Assembly (NCBI GenBank): GCA_029856145.1
Contig: JAHQWK010000019.1
Coordinates: forward strand, 18,271-82,270
Direction: 5' to 3'
DNA: 64,000 nucleotides
Origin: Promethearchaeia archaeon
GTDB taxonomy: Archaea; Asgardarchaeota; Lokiarchaeia; Sigyniarchaeales; SOKP01
Shown here: in pieces, positions 46,102 through 54,940 of the stretch
How the letters are laid out: each line of letters starts with the position of its first letter
How positions within the stretch are numbered: the stretch's first letter is position 1
The notes under the pieces: model-generated
Database searches by the model: none
What the model was told of the DNA's origin: nothing
What the model saw: only the letters and a program-made list of their open reading frames with translations
Position numbers and translations under genes: made by a program

Positions 46102-47352
46102 ATGGTGAAAGAAGAAAAAATAAAATTTGTAGATGGTAAAGGCATAACTCGTATTGAAACCGTCCCAGATCAACAAAAACTTGATAGACATAAAAATTTA
46201 GAATATTATAAAGACATCTTATATCAATGTGGAAAATGTGGTACATGCCGAACTGGATATCAGGAAGAGGGTTGGTTTCGAGTTTGTCCCTCTGGAGAAT
46301 TTGGAAAGTTTGAGGCTTATTATTTAGGAGGAAAAAATCTCATTTCTTGGGGAATTACTTCGGGGCGTTTAGATTGGACAGAAAATTTAGCAAATATATT
46401 TTACCAATGTTCCGTTTGCTTAGCGTGTATTCAGCAATGTCAAATCCCAGAGATTCATAATTATGCTGGCGAATGGCTAATGGCATTTAGAGAGGAAGCA
46501 GTTAAAAAAGGTTTTGGTCCAATGCCTGAACAAAAAAAGTATACTGATCATATTAGTAAAGAACATAATCCCTATATGGAAAAGCATAAAGATAGAACAA
46601 ACTGGATTACCTCGAACATTAAACAAAGCCCTAACGCAAAATTGATATATTTTGTCGGTTGCACTACGAGTTATCGAGAAAAAAGTGTAGCTATAGCTAC
46701 AGCTGAAATATTAAATTCGTTACAAATTGATTTTAGAATATTTAAGGATGAACAATGTTGTGGATCTCCTGTATATATGACTGGACAAACTGAAAAAGCA
46801 AAAAAAATTGCTGAGACTAATGTAGATTTCTTTAAAAATGAAGGAATTGAAAAAATAATAACATCTTGCGCTGGTTGTTATCGAACATTAAAAGAGACGT
46901 ACCCTAAGAAATTTGGGCTTGACCATGGTATTGAGATACTTCATTTACCTGAGTTTATTCAGGAAAAACTGAAAAATAATGAGATAAAATTCAATAACAA
47001 TTTAAACATGAAAACAACATATCACGATCCTTGTCATATTGGTCGTCACATGGGAATCTATGAACCTCCTAGAGAAGTACTGAATAGTATTCCTGGTATT
47101 GAATTAATAGAAATGCCAAGAAATAAACAAAATGCTTGGTGTTGTGGTTCTGGAGGAGGTGTGAGGTCAGCATTTAAAGATTTATCGAGTTTTGCTGCGA
47201 ATGAAAGAATTGAGGAAGCAAAAGAAACCACTGCCGAAGCAATTGTATCCTGCTGCCCATTCTGTTTAAACCAATTCAAGACAAATATTAAAAATGATGA
47301 AATTAAAACATTCGATCTATCAGAATTAATAAATAAAGCAATTAAGAGTTAA
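46102..47352 (+). CDS. HdrD/GlcF-like Fe-S oxidoreductase
   Basis: A 416-residue protein with two N-terminal cluster motifs (CGKCGTCRTGY with a following Cys, and CSVCLACIQQC) and two C-terminal CCG domains (DEQCCGSP with SCAGCYRT; AWCCGSGGG with SCCPFCLNQF). The ATG at 46102 begins one base after the GlcD-like stop and has GGAG nine bases upstream; earlier starts overlap that gene. It is clearly the redox partner of the flavoprotein. Compare the independent protein at 9914, which has a shrunken flavin-domain N-terminus instead of a partner gene. Confidence 0.9.
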   Translation: MVKEEKIKFVDGKGITRIETVPDQQKLDRHKNLEYYKDILYQCGKCGTCRTGYQEEGWFRVCPSGEFGKFEAYYLGGKNLISWGITSGRLDWTENLANIFYQCSVCLACIQQCQIPEIHNYAGEWLMAFREEAVKKGFGPMPEQKKYTDHISKEHNPYMEKHKDRTNWITSNIKQSPNAKLIYFVGCTTSYREKSVAIATAEILNSLQIDFRIFKDEQCCGSPVYMTGQTEKAKKIAETNVDFFKNEGIEKIITSCAGCYRTLKETYPKKFGLDHGIEILHLPEFIQEKLKNNEIKFNNNLNMKTTYHDPCHIGRHMGIYEPPREVLNSIPGIELIEMPRNKQNAWCCGSGGGVRSAFKDLSSFAANERIEEAKETTAEAIVSCCPFCLNQFKTNIKNDEIKTFDLSELINKAIKS

Positions 47353-47404
47353 ACCTATTAATCCTTTTTTTATATTATCTTTATAGAAATATAAATGCGA
47401 TTAA

Positions 47405-48187
47405 ATGAAAATCGAATTACTAGAAGAAATTCTTGATAATTTAAGGAATTATTTAAACTCTGAATCTCAAAAAGGGAAAAACATATTAATCTATGAAAAA
47501 AAACCTAATTCCTCTAAATTATTTAAAAAGTTAGATATCAAAGTTGAATTAGATAAACACAAAGAGATAATTCTTCAAGAAGAAACTAAGCTTGAACTGG
47601 GGGGTATCAACAAAAAGTCCTTTTCTTTAATCTATCCCTTTTCTAATTTAGATTTTATTAAATATATAAACAACGAGAAGATTACTCTAATTGGACTTGA
47701 AAGCAAGGACATATCAGATTTATCAATCGACTTTGGAATGATAATCCTAATTGGGGGAAACGCTATTACTGAAAAGGATTGGGATTCTTTTAGACAATAT
47801 ACTCTAATATCTAATGGAATAGAAGGATTCTTAATAAGAACAATTCCTAGGAAATTTTGGTGCAGAATTAGTGAGAAAATTATTAAGAATTTTACATTTG
47901 AATTTCTAGGAAATGCTATTTTTTACTTATATAAGCAACGGTTCAAAGATTTAATCGAATCAATGGAGATTTTTTTTGTTAATACTTATCCAAATGTAAT
48001 TGATGATTTCATCAAAATCATATCTAAAATTAATACTTATATAAATGAAAAATGGTTAAAGAAAATAGAAAACTGGAAAAAAAGGATTGATTGTGAATAT
48101 GATTGGGGATGTGAGATATGTCCTTATCAAGAAGAATGTTATGAGATTAAACAAGTATTAGTTGAAAGAGAAAGAATTGAGAAGTAA
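47405..48187 (+). CDS. Protein of unknown function with C-terminal Cys cluster
   Basis: A 260-residue soluble protein. Its C-terminus has four Cys in C-x7-C-x2-C-x5-C spacing (DCEYDWGCEICPYQEEC), a probable metal-cluster site. The middle has a Rossmann-like beta pattern (KITLIGLESKD, FGMIILIGG). This arrangement recalls parts of CO dehydrogenase/acetyl-CoA synthase accessory or beta-subunit-like proteins, and the next gene is CooC-like, but I cannot assign it firmly. It is in line with the flavoprotein-HdrD pair and probably part of the same operon. Confidence 0.5.
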   Translation: MKIELLEEILDNLRNYLNSESQKGKNILIYEKKPNSSKLFKKLDIKVELDKHKEIILQEETKLELGGINKKSFSLIYPFSNLDFIKYINNEKITLIGLESKDISDLSIDFGMIILIGGNAITEKDWDSFRQYTLISNGIEGFLIRTIPRKFWCRISEKIIKNFTFEFLGNAIFYLYKQRFKDLIESMEIFFVNTYPNVIDDFIKIISKINTYINEKWLKKIENWKKRIDCEYDWGCEICPYQEECYEIKQVLVERERIEK

Positions 48188-48208
48188 TGTTGTAGAATTT
48201 TAGATATT

Positions 48209-49006
48209 ATGAATGAAAAAAATCATTATGAAAAACCATTAACAATTTCGGTTGTCGGAAAGGGAGGTTCTGGTAAGACCATTATAACAACTCTCTTAGC
48301 GAAGAGTATTTCAAAAAAGCATAATTTTAAAATGCTTTTAATTGATGCGGATCCAACACACCCACATTTAAGTCATATGGTAAATTTAGTTCCAGAAAAA
48401 AGTCTTGAGAAATTAAGAACTGATGTTATAGATGAAATTTTAACAAAAGCAAAAGATTTCGAAAAAGTAGCAGAAAATATTGACTTTGAAGTATATAATG
48501 CTATCGCTGAAAGTAAGGCTTTTAGTCTATTTTCTATAGGACAACCAGAGGGACCAGGGTGTTTTTGTCCTTCAAATACTCTTTTACGAAAGGTTATAGG
48601 ATCGATTTCTAAGGATTTTGATATAGTACTAATTGATTGTGAAGCAGGGCTTGAACAAATCAATCGAATGGTAATAGAATCAGTAGATATTCTTTTAATT
48701 GTTTCAGATATCTCAATAAGGAGTATTGAAACTGCTGCAGCAATACGAGAAAGTGCTAAAAAATTCACTAAATATAAAAAATTAGGTCTTATTCTAAATA
48801 GAGTTAAAGGAAATACTGATTATATTGAAAAAAAACTTAAAAAATTAAATCTACCTCTTTTGATGGAAATTCCAGAAGATGATGCTATAACTGAATTTGA
48901 GCTAGAGGGTAAACCAATAATAGATATTCCTGAAAGCTCAAAAAGTTACTTAAAGATTAAAAAGTTAGCAGAAAGGATTTTAAATCCTAAGTTTTTTGAG
49001 AATTAA
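48209..49006 (+). CDS. CooC-like MinD-family ATPase
   Basis: A 265-residue P-loop ATPase of the MinD/ParA/CooC family. The deviant Walker A SVVGKGGSGKTIITTL lies at about residues 15-30 and LLIDADPTHPHLS follows. A characteristic Cys motif (GPGCFCPSNTLLR, CxC spacing) matches the metal-binding site of CooC proteins, which assist Ni insertion into CO dehydrogenase. DIVLIDCEAGLEQINR is the switch II region. No CODH gene is in the window, so it may instead serve a cluster or cofactor in the neighbouring dehydratase-like complex. Confidence 0.82.
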   Translation: MNEKNHYEKPLTISVVGKGGSGKTIITTLLAKSISKKHNFKMLLIDADPTHPHLSHMVNLVPEKSLEKLRTDVIDEILTKAKDFEKVAENIDFEVYNAIAESKAFSLFSIGQPEGPGCFCPSNTLLRKVIGSISKDFDIVLIDCEAGLEQINRMVIESVDILLIVSDISIRSIETAAAIRESAKKFTKYKKLGLILNRVKGNTDYIEKKLKKLNLPLLMEIPEDDAITEFELEGKPIIDIPESSKSYLKIKKLAERILNPKFFEN

Positions 49007-49040
49007 TATATTTTTTATCTTTTATCGTTTTAACAACAAT

Positions 49041-49826
49041 TTAAGATTGTTCTAAGAGAAATTTCATAACTATTTCATTAAATTCTTTAGGTTTCTCTAC
49101 TGGAACAGCATGTCTCGCATCCTGAATTTCTATAAACTTAGCATTTGAGAGTAATGCTGTATATTCTTCTTTTACTGAAGAAGGTGCATAATCTTCGTCT
49201 GAACCAATTACCAGTGTTGGACATTTAATCTTATTGATTTGATCTCGAACGCTCCAACCAATTAATGCGCGCATGGCTGATAGATAAGCTTTTTTATCAT
49301 TTTCTGCCCATCTTTCTACTAATTTTTCACGTAGATCCTCTTGTTCAGGTTTTATGAATAATCTCGGGGCAAGAACTTTCCCCATTTTTTTCATTCCAAC
49401 TAATTTTACTATAAATATACGTTTAAATGCTTCTAATTTCATTTTGAATGAATCCATTGGTATTTCAATCCCTGCATTTACAATCATTAAGCTTTTTACT
49501 AGATTAGGATAATCTAAGGCGAATTGAAAAGCAATACCTCCTCCTAAAGAGATCCCCAAAACATGAGTTGACTTAATTCCTAATTTTTTTAGTAATTCTG
49601 CAATATCTCCCGCAAACATTTGCATGCTATATGGACCTTTAGGTTTATCTGACTTTCCATGACCCCTAAGATCAATAGTGATAACTTGGTATTTTTGAGA
49701 AAAAACTGGAACTTGGAATTCCCAATCACGTGTACTTGATCCTAACCCATGGATAAGAAGTAAACTTTCACCCTCTCCAGTTACCTCATAATACATCTCA
49801 ATTTCTTTAACCTTCTCCTTTGACAT
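49041..49826 (-). CDS. Alpha/beta hydrolase
   Basis: A 261-residue alpha/beta-hydrolase-fold protein. LLLIHGLGSSTRDWEF is the oxyanion region, GISLGGG the nucleophile elbow with the active Ser, IGSDEDYAPS holds the acid, and DARHAVPVEKP holds the catalytic His. An upstream in-frame start at 49871 is unlikely; the ATG at 49826, after GGTG, gives the standard N-terminus. Substrate unknown. Divergent from the propeller gene, sharing an intergenic region that carries a 32-bp repeated element. Confidence 0.88.
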   Translation of the reverse strand: MSKEKVKEIEMYYEVTGEGESLLLIHGLGSSTRDWEFQVPVFSQKYQVITIDLRGHGKSDKPKGPYSMQMFAGDIAELLKKLGIKSTHVLGISLGGGIAFQFALDYPNLVKSLMIVNAGIEIPMDSFKMKLEAFKRIFIVKLVGMKKMGKVLAPRLFIKPEQEDLREKLVERWAENDKKAYLSAMRALIGWSVRDQINKIKCPTLVIGSDEDYAPSSVKEEYTALLSNAKFIEIQDARHAVPVEKPKEFNEIVMKFLLEQS

Positions 49827-49880
49827 AATAACACCACTCAATTTACTTTTAACTAATATTGATACAATCATATAATTTTT

Positions 49881-49912
49881 AAATTGTTCGAAAAGTGCAC
49901 CTTAAATCTTTA
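49881..49912 (+). promoter_or_regulatory. 32-bp repeated promoter element, copy 1
   Basis: A 32-base segment that is 29/32 identical to 51608-51639. The core AAGTGCACCTTAAA is fully conserved and contains the near-palindrome AAGTGCACCTT. It ends about 53 bases before the ATG at 49965, so it may combine an operator with the basal promoter. Confidence 0.6.
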
Positions 49913-49964
49913 TAATCATATTGTTAAAAATTATATTAAACCTTTAAAAAATATTTGATAAAAA

Positions 49965-51041
49965 ATGAATTCAAAAAAAGTGCTTTCTAAACATTATCTC
50001 CTTGTTATTCTATTCTTTTTTATGGTCTTATCAAAAAGTAATATTGTCTCTGCCGATATAAATTTATATCCACAAAAGATCGGGCAATTCGACACGTTGT
50101 TTGCTTGGGATGTTGTTGTAATTGATGATGTAGCCTATATCGGGGGAACTGAAGAAGGGTTGCAAATTATTGATGTTTCTGACCCTCGCAATCCAACCGA
50201 GTTGGGGCACCTCGACCTCGGAGTAACTCACAGTATCGATGTTCTTAATGAGGTTGCTTATTTAGCGAATTATTTTAGTGGTTTGCAAATAGTCAATGTA
50301 TCAAATCCATTAAATCCTATTAAGATAAGTGATTTCTATGATGGAGGACATGTTTCTGATGTTTTCACTGTAGGAGATCTTGTCTATTTATTGAGTGGAG
50401 AGAATGGACTTGAAATTATTAACTGCAGCGATATTAGACATCCAACTAAAATTGGTGAATATAATGATGGTGGATTACCTAACGGGTTTTTTATTAAAGG
50501 AGACTTAGCTTATATAGCAGAATACTATGCAGGTCTTAAAATAGTCAACATCTCAGATCCATTTAATCCTTCCAAAATCGGTGGATGGTTTAATGGTGAA
50601 GGTGCTTACAGTGTTAAGGTTATAGATAATATTGCTTACTTGTGTTATAGTTCAAACGGTTTAGAGATCTTGAATGTTAGTGATCCTAACCTTCCGACTA
50701 CTTTAGGATCATTCAACAACGGAGGTATTGTATACTTTGGTTTCATTTTAGATGATATAGCTTTTCTATCAGATGATAATGATGGGCTTGAAATCGTTAA
50801 TATAAGCGATCCTACTAATCCTTGGAAGATGGGCGGATTTAATGACGGAGGGCACACAAGAAATTTATTTGTTGATAATGATTTAGTATTTTTAACTGAC
50901 TTTGATGATGGTTTGGAAATCCTCATCCTTTCAAATGGGCTTTCTCCTCAGAATCCAAATTTAATAATCCCAGTTATTATCATTGTTATTATGACAGGTT
51001 TAGTAACAATCATCATTGTTAAATATAGACATAAAAAATAG
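49965..51041 (+). CDS. Secreted/anchored LVIVD-repeat beta-propeller
   Basis: A 358-residue exported protein. Signal peptide at about residues 8-30, then about seven repeats of 40 residues with the LVIVD pattern (GLQIIDVSDPRNP, GLQIVNVSNPLNP, GLEIVNISDPTNP and similar), predicted to close into a beta-propeller, and a C-terminal membrane anchor (about 327-352) with a basic end. It should face outside the cell. Its promoter carries the repeated 32-bp element and the next gene encodes a membrane protein 32 bases downstream. Confidence 0.85.
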   Translation: MNSKKVLSKHYLLVILFFFMVLSKSNIVSADINLYPQKIGQFDTLFAWDVVVIDDVAYIGGTEEGLQIIDVSDPRNPTELGHLDLGVTHSIDVLNEVAYLANYFSGLQIVNVSNPLNPIKISDFYDGGHVSDVFTVGDLVYLLSGENGLEIINCSDIRHPTKIGEYNDGGLPNGFFIKGDLAYIAEYYAGLKIVNISDPFNPSKIGGWFNGEGAYSVKVIDNIAYLCYSSNGLEILNVSDPNLPTTLGSFNNGGIVYFGFILDDIAFLSDDNDGLEIVNISDPTNPWKMGGFNDGGHTRNLFVDNDLVFLTDFDDGLEILILSNGLSPQNPNLIIPVIIIVIMTGLVTIIIVKYRHKK

Positions 51042-51073
51042 AATCTTATAAAAACTATCTTTTAAATAGTATT

Positions 51074-51586
51074 ATGGTTGAGATTAGGAAATATCTATGG
51101 TTTTTTCCCTTTATTGGAGGGCTTATAGCAATTATCTCCTTCTTAGCTCCAGCAGCATCATTTATTTATCAATCACCTTCCTATAATACTGAATTTTATC
51201 GTTGGATGTTAGATTTCTATTTTTCTCATGTTTATGAATTTGGTATTCATACTACTACGATGGGATTGAATACTAGTCTAACAGGTTATATCTCATTTAC
51301 AATTTCATTTTTAATTATTGGTTTTAGCATTTTCATTATAATAAGTGCTAATAAATATAGGAAAGGTATTTTAATCCATAAAATTAATTGGTTGATCTAT
51401 GCTCTATTAACAGTGATTTTATCAATAATCTGGATGGTCATGAAGGAAATATCAACAATGATTTCTTTTAATCATAGTTTTTGGGGACTTTTAAGTCCAG
51501 GGTTTGGGATAATTGGACTATTTTTAGGTGCTGGTTTAGAAATTGTAGGATATATATTCTTGAAGAAAAGATTGAGAAAGGGATAA
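51074..51586 (+). CDS. Four-span membrane protein of unknown function
   Basis: A 170-residue membrane protein with hydrophobic spans at about residues 10-32, 72-94, 107-128 and 142-163, and a long extracellular-type loop between the first two. It starts 32 bases after the propeller gene with little room for a separate promoter, so the two are probably expressed together and may form a surface complex. No family recognised. Confidence 0.65.
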   Translation: MVEIRKYLWFFPFIGGLIAIISFLAPAASFIYQSPSYNTEFYRWMLDFYFSHVYEFGIHTTTMGLNTSLTGYISFTISFLIIGFSIFIIISANKYRKGILIHKINWLIYALLTVILSIIWMVMKEISTMISFNHSFWGLLSPGFGIIGLFLGAGLEIVGYIFLKKRLRKG

Positions 51587-51607
51587 GCAATCTTTATTAT
51601 AGCCTTG

Positions 51608-51639
51608 AAATTGTTCCATAAGTGCACCTTAAACCTTTA
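51608..51639 (+). promoter_or_regulatory. 32-bp repeated promoter element, copy 2
   Basis: Matches 49881-49912 at 29 of 32 positions, including all of AAGTGCACCTTAAA. It lies 57 bases before the ATG at 51696, almost the same distance as copy 1 from its gene, which suggests shared control of the two transcription units. Confidence 0.6.
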
Positions 51640-51695
51640 AAAATAGAATTTTTTCTTATTCAATAAATAGAATTAAAAATTTAAAGTGAAAAAGA

Positions 51696-52289
51696 ATGAA
51701 AATTAATAATGATAAGATTAAAGGTAAAGTAAGTTCAATTTCTACAAGCATTTCTTCTTTTTTAATTCCAATTTTTCAATATGTACCGTGTACTGCAGTT
51801 TGGATGGGGATAATGAGTGTTCCATTCTTTGCTTATTTATCTTTATATTTTCAAAATCCTGGAATTTTTATATACGATCTCAATTTCTTATTTAGAACTC
51901 ATGAAATCTATATAGTGTTATTTGGACTCACGCTCTTTATTTTTTCTCTAATATATCAATTGACTCATAGAAAACAATTAATCCGAACAGGACCATATAA
52001 ATACTTAAGACATCCTCAATATATTGCCTTTATTATTATGACTTTTGGTATGACTTTAATAGCTTTTCAGACAAGTCCTATTTTCAATTTTAACTTAGGT
52101 TATCTCAATGGTTATACGGTATTACTATATATATGGATTGGTGAAGTATTAGCATATATTGTTTTAGCTAAGATTGAAGAAATTGCCTTAAAAGCTAAAT
52201 ATGGAGATAAGTTCTTGGAATATGCTAATGATGTAGCTTTTATGATTCCATTCTTAAAATTAAAAAGAAATAAAACAGAAAATGCATAA
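51696..52289 (+). CDS. Membrane methyltransferase (ICMT/PEMT-like)
   Basis: A 197-residue integral membrane protein with four to five spans. The signature RTGPYKYLRHPQY near residue 95-107 and the later EEIALKAKYGDKFLEYAN match the isoprenylcysteine carboxyl methyltransferase/phospholipid N-methyltransferase group, which uses SAM at the membrane surface. The methylated substrate, lipid or protein, cannot be told. The gene has a repeated 32-bp element upstream and is followed closely by a membrane-anchored transcription factor. Confidence 0.85.
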   Translation: MKINNDKIKGKVSSISTSISSFLIPIFQYVPCTAVWMGIMSVPFFAYLSLYFQNPGIFIYDLNFLFRTHEIYIVLFGLTLFIFSLIYQLTHRKQLIRTGPYKYLRHPQYIAFIIMTFGMTLIAFQTSPIFNFNLGYLNGYTVLLYIWIGEVLAYIVLAKIEEIALKAKYGDKFLEYANDVAFMIPFLKLKRNKTENA

Positions 52290-52322
52290 ATCATATTAGT
52301 TATAAAAAGAGTAAAAAGTGAT

Positions 52323-53042
52323 ATGAAAGATAAAACATTTAATCGCTTCGTATTAATGAAATTAGGCTTACTTATTTTTTCTCTTATTTTATTATCAATT
52401 GTCTTAATTCAGCTAGTTCTATCATATGAAGAAATTCTTGGGCCTGACGATCTAATCAATCTAACAATTATCGTAATATCTGTTTTGATAGCAGCAGTTT
52501 TATCAATAACCATTTTTGAAGTGCTTACGTTAAAAGAATATAGAGGGTACTTTATAAAAAGAATACATATCAAAAAAGGAAAATCTTATTTAACTCTTAC
52601 AGATATATTTGAAAATGAAAATCGTATAAATATATTAACTCAAATCCTCAATAATCCTGGGATACATCAAAATGAATTACTAAGAAGCTGTGATTTGCAA
52701 AAAGGTCAATTACAATGGCATTTAGACGTTTTATTAAAGTATCATATTATAAAAAAAGAAAAATATGGGCAATATACTATTTATTTTCCAATTACATCTT
52801 CAATTGAATCAATTGAAAATTTTAAAAATCTACCAACAAAATCGGAAACTACTTCAAAAATTTTAGACTTAATTCAGAAAAATCCGGGAATTTCATCATC
52901 TGAGATTTCTAAAAAGATCAATCTTGCTCGAAACACTGTTAAATATCATATAGATAAACTATCAGAGAATAATTTAATTTTTTTTAAGGAAAAGGGTCGA
53001 AAAATAGAACTTTATCCAAAAGTAGGGAGTTTTGATAATTAA
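52323..53042 (+). CDS. Membrane-anchored double winged-helix regulator
   Basis: A 239-residue protein with two N-terminal membrane spans (about residues 10-32 and 42-65) and two winged-helix domains (about 100-155 and 178-235), each ending in a wing-like basic strand (IKKEKYGQYTIYFP; FKEKGRKIELYP). Such ArsR/MarR-like membrane regulators are common in archaea. Located right after the genes carrying the 32-bp repeated element, it is the obvious candidate to bind it. It overlaps the convergent CoA-transferase gene by four bases. Confidence 0.82.
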   Translation: MKDKTFNRFVLMKLGLLIFSLILLSIVLIQLVLSYEEILGPDDLINLTIIVISVLIAAVLSITIFEVLTLKEYRGYFIKRIHIKKGKSYLTLTDIFENENRINILTQILNNPGIHQNELLRSCDLQKGQLQWHLDVLLKYHIIKKEKYGQYTIYFPITSSIESIENFKNLPTKSETTSKILDLIQKNPGISSSEISKKINLARNTVKYHIDKLSENNLIFFKEKGRKIELYPKVGSFDN

Positions 53043-53923
53043 AAATTAAGCAATTTTGGAAATTTATTTTTCATATTTAGTTCCTTCTGTATTATCTCAT
53101 CTAATAATTCCTCTCTCTCACGCCCAGAAAGAACTTCTAATTTCCTAATTCTTAACGGGTCAACTTTTTCTCGCAGTAATTTAAGTTCTTTTTCTGTGGG
53201 AGGCTTGGTTTCTTTTAAATTCTCTGGAATAACTAGCTCAAAGCCGGTTGAGTCTTTTACTCTATCAATATCAATTCCTGGATGAATTGTAGAAATTCTC
53301 ATACGCTTACTCTTATCTTCAAAGTTCAAATATCCAAGATTGGTAATAACACATTGGGGACCTGAACCTCCACATATAGAAGGCTTTCCATCTGGAAATC
53401 CTACACCGGAGATGAAAAAAATATCTTCTGTTGGTACAAAAGTTCTTTTATCATGACGAGGAGTATAAAGAAAAGAACCACGAGAATAAAACATACTGAA
53501 ATCAAGGATGCCTGCAGCTCCAGGAAGTCTTATTTTAGGTTTTTCCCAATCCCCTATACAAATATTATTTGTATTTCCATAATGATCGATTTGAGCGGGT
53601 CTAAAGAATTCAATTGTAGTAAGCTTATCAGAAGGAAGAGACTCCAGTGTGCATTCTACACTATCTTGAAAACGATATGCTCTTGCTGTATTCATTTCAA
53701 GATAAAGCAAACTAACTTGACGAGGTTCTAATACAAATGTGTTTCCCATAATATAATGGTATATTGCATTTGGAGCATTAGTTACTTTTGCTAATGTAAA
53801 CGCAGCCCATACCATAGGTGTTGCAACACCAACAATCATCACATCATCGTTTCTGACTTCTCTTGCCATTAAAACAGTCATCATTTCATCGATTGTATAA
53901 TCTTTTGAATATTCACTCATCAA
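53039..53923 (-). CDS. CoA-transferase family protein, beta subunit
   Basis: A 294-residue protein of the class I CoA-transferase fold, matching the glutaconate/IpdB-like beta subunit (VATPMVWAAFTLAKVTNAPN, FRPAQIDHYGNTNN, GAAGILDFSMFY, GVGFPDGK). It begins nine bases after the alpha-subunit gene, with the ribosome site GGAGG just before it. The pair should swap CoA between an acyl-CoA donor and a carboxylic acid, or, as in IpdAB of steroid catabolism, hydrolyse a ring. Substrate is not defined by sequence alone. Confidence 0.87.
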   Translation of the reverse strand: MMSEYSKDYTIDEMMTVLMAREVRNDDVMIVGVATPMVWAAFTLAKVTNAPNAIYHYIMGNTFVLEPRQVSLLYLEMNTARAYRFQDSVECTLESLPSDKLTTIEFFRPAQIDHYGNTNNICIGDWEKPKIRLPGAAGILDFSMFYSRGSFLYTPRHDKRTFVPTEDIFFISGVGFPDGKPSICGGSGPQCVITNLGYLNFEDKSKRMRISTIHPGIDIDRVKDSTGFELVIPENLKETKPPTEKELKLLREKVDPLRIRKLEVLSGREREELLDEIIQKELNMKNKFPKLLNF

Positions 53924-53932
53924 TTTTCCCTC

Positions 53933-54793
53933 CTATAATAAAATATTTAAAATTGTTTGTATTCCACCTGTTTCTTCCAAGTACTGAGTAGGTGTTTTAC
54001 TCACTATGAATTTTTTCTTATACTCTTCAAAATCCATTTTTAGATAGCATTGAATGTGAAGTGGATCAAATGTATAAATAGGATAACATGAGGTAGGATG
54101 GGCACCAAAAGGCATTTTAATAACTGCAGTGGTTGTTTGGATAGGTAATTGTGCTTTTCCTGGCAAATAGCGGATATCCTCTGTTTCTACTAATTTTTCG
54201 CATATAATAATTGTCTTCTTTGCCGTTTTTGCCATGTCTGCATCCATCCATATTGCTCCCGCAATATTACCGTTCCCAAATTCGTCAGCATAAGGTACAT
54301 GAATTATTGCCACATCTAAATCTATCTTAGGTACTGCCATAACCTGAGTTCCTGAACCAAGAGGGTCAGCGATTTGTTTAATATCATTTCTTACTTTTGG
54401 CATATCAGTTCCGATAATGCCTTTTAAAGGCATGAAAGGTACCTTCAAGTAGGATGCTCTTAATCCTAAAGCAATAGTAGCCTCACTTTCTTCAGAAATC
54501 TTCACTGAACCGAATTCAACTGCTTTTCTATAATGAGGGGCCATACCAAATATTTCCATTCCTACAAAACAACTTCTTACTTCAGAAACACAACCTCCCG
54601 CTATAAGCATATCAACATCAATTCCTCCGACAAAAGTGCAAATTGATAAATTTTTCTTATTTTGGCGAATTATCTCTCGACAAGCACTAGTAGGTTTTCT
54701 CCAAAAAGAAAGCCCTCCAATTCCAACAAGATCTCCATCTTGTATGTAAGTAGAAATCGCTTCTTCTAAAGATATTAACTTGCTCTTCCTCAT
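53933..54793 (-). CDS. CoA-transferase family protein, alpha subunit
   Basis: A 286-residue partner of the gene at 53039, with the family start SLEEAISTYIQDGDLVGIGGLSFWRKPTSA, typical of GctA/IpdA. Further marks are GGIDVDMLIAGG, RASYLKVPFMPLKG and IIHVPYADEFGNGNIAG. Together the two form the usual heteromeric CoA-transferase. The gene is followed at short distance by the beta subunit on the same strand. DUF169 lies upstream on the same strand, possibly in a shared operon. Confidence 0.87.
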   Translation of the reverse strand: MRKSKLISLEEAISTYIQDGDLVGIGGLSFWRKPTSACREIIRQNKKNLSICTFVGGIDVDMLIAGGCVSEVRSCFVGMEIFGMAPHYRKAVEFGSVKISEESEATIALGLRASYLKVPFMPLKGIIGTDMPKVRNDIKQIADPLGSGTQVMAVPKIDLDVAIIHVPYADEFGNGNIAGAIWMDADMAKTAKKTIIICEKLVETEDIRYLPGKAQLPIQTTTAVIKMPFGAHPTSCYPIYTFDPLHIQCYLKMDFEEYKKKFIVSKTPTQYLEETGGIQTILNILL

Positions 54794-54940
54794 TTATTAA
54801 CACCTACTCAATTTTATTTTAGTAAAATTAGTGAAAAATTAATTTTACAAAATATAATTGTTTATTAAATTAAAGAATTGAGAATGAGAGAGCTATTTTC
54901 AAATTTTTATCTGAAATCAAACGTAATTAAGAATTTAAAA

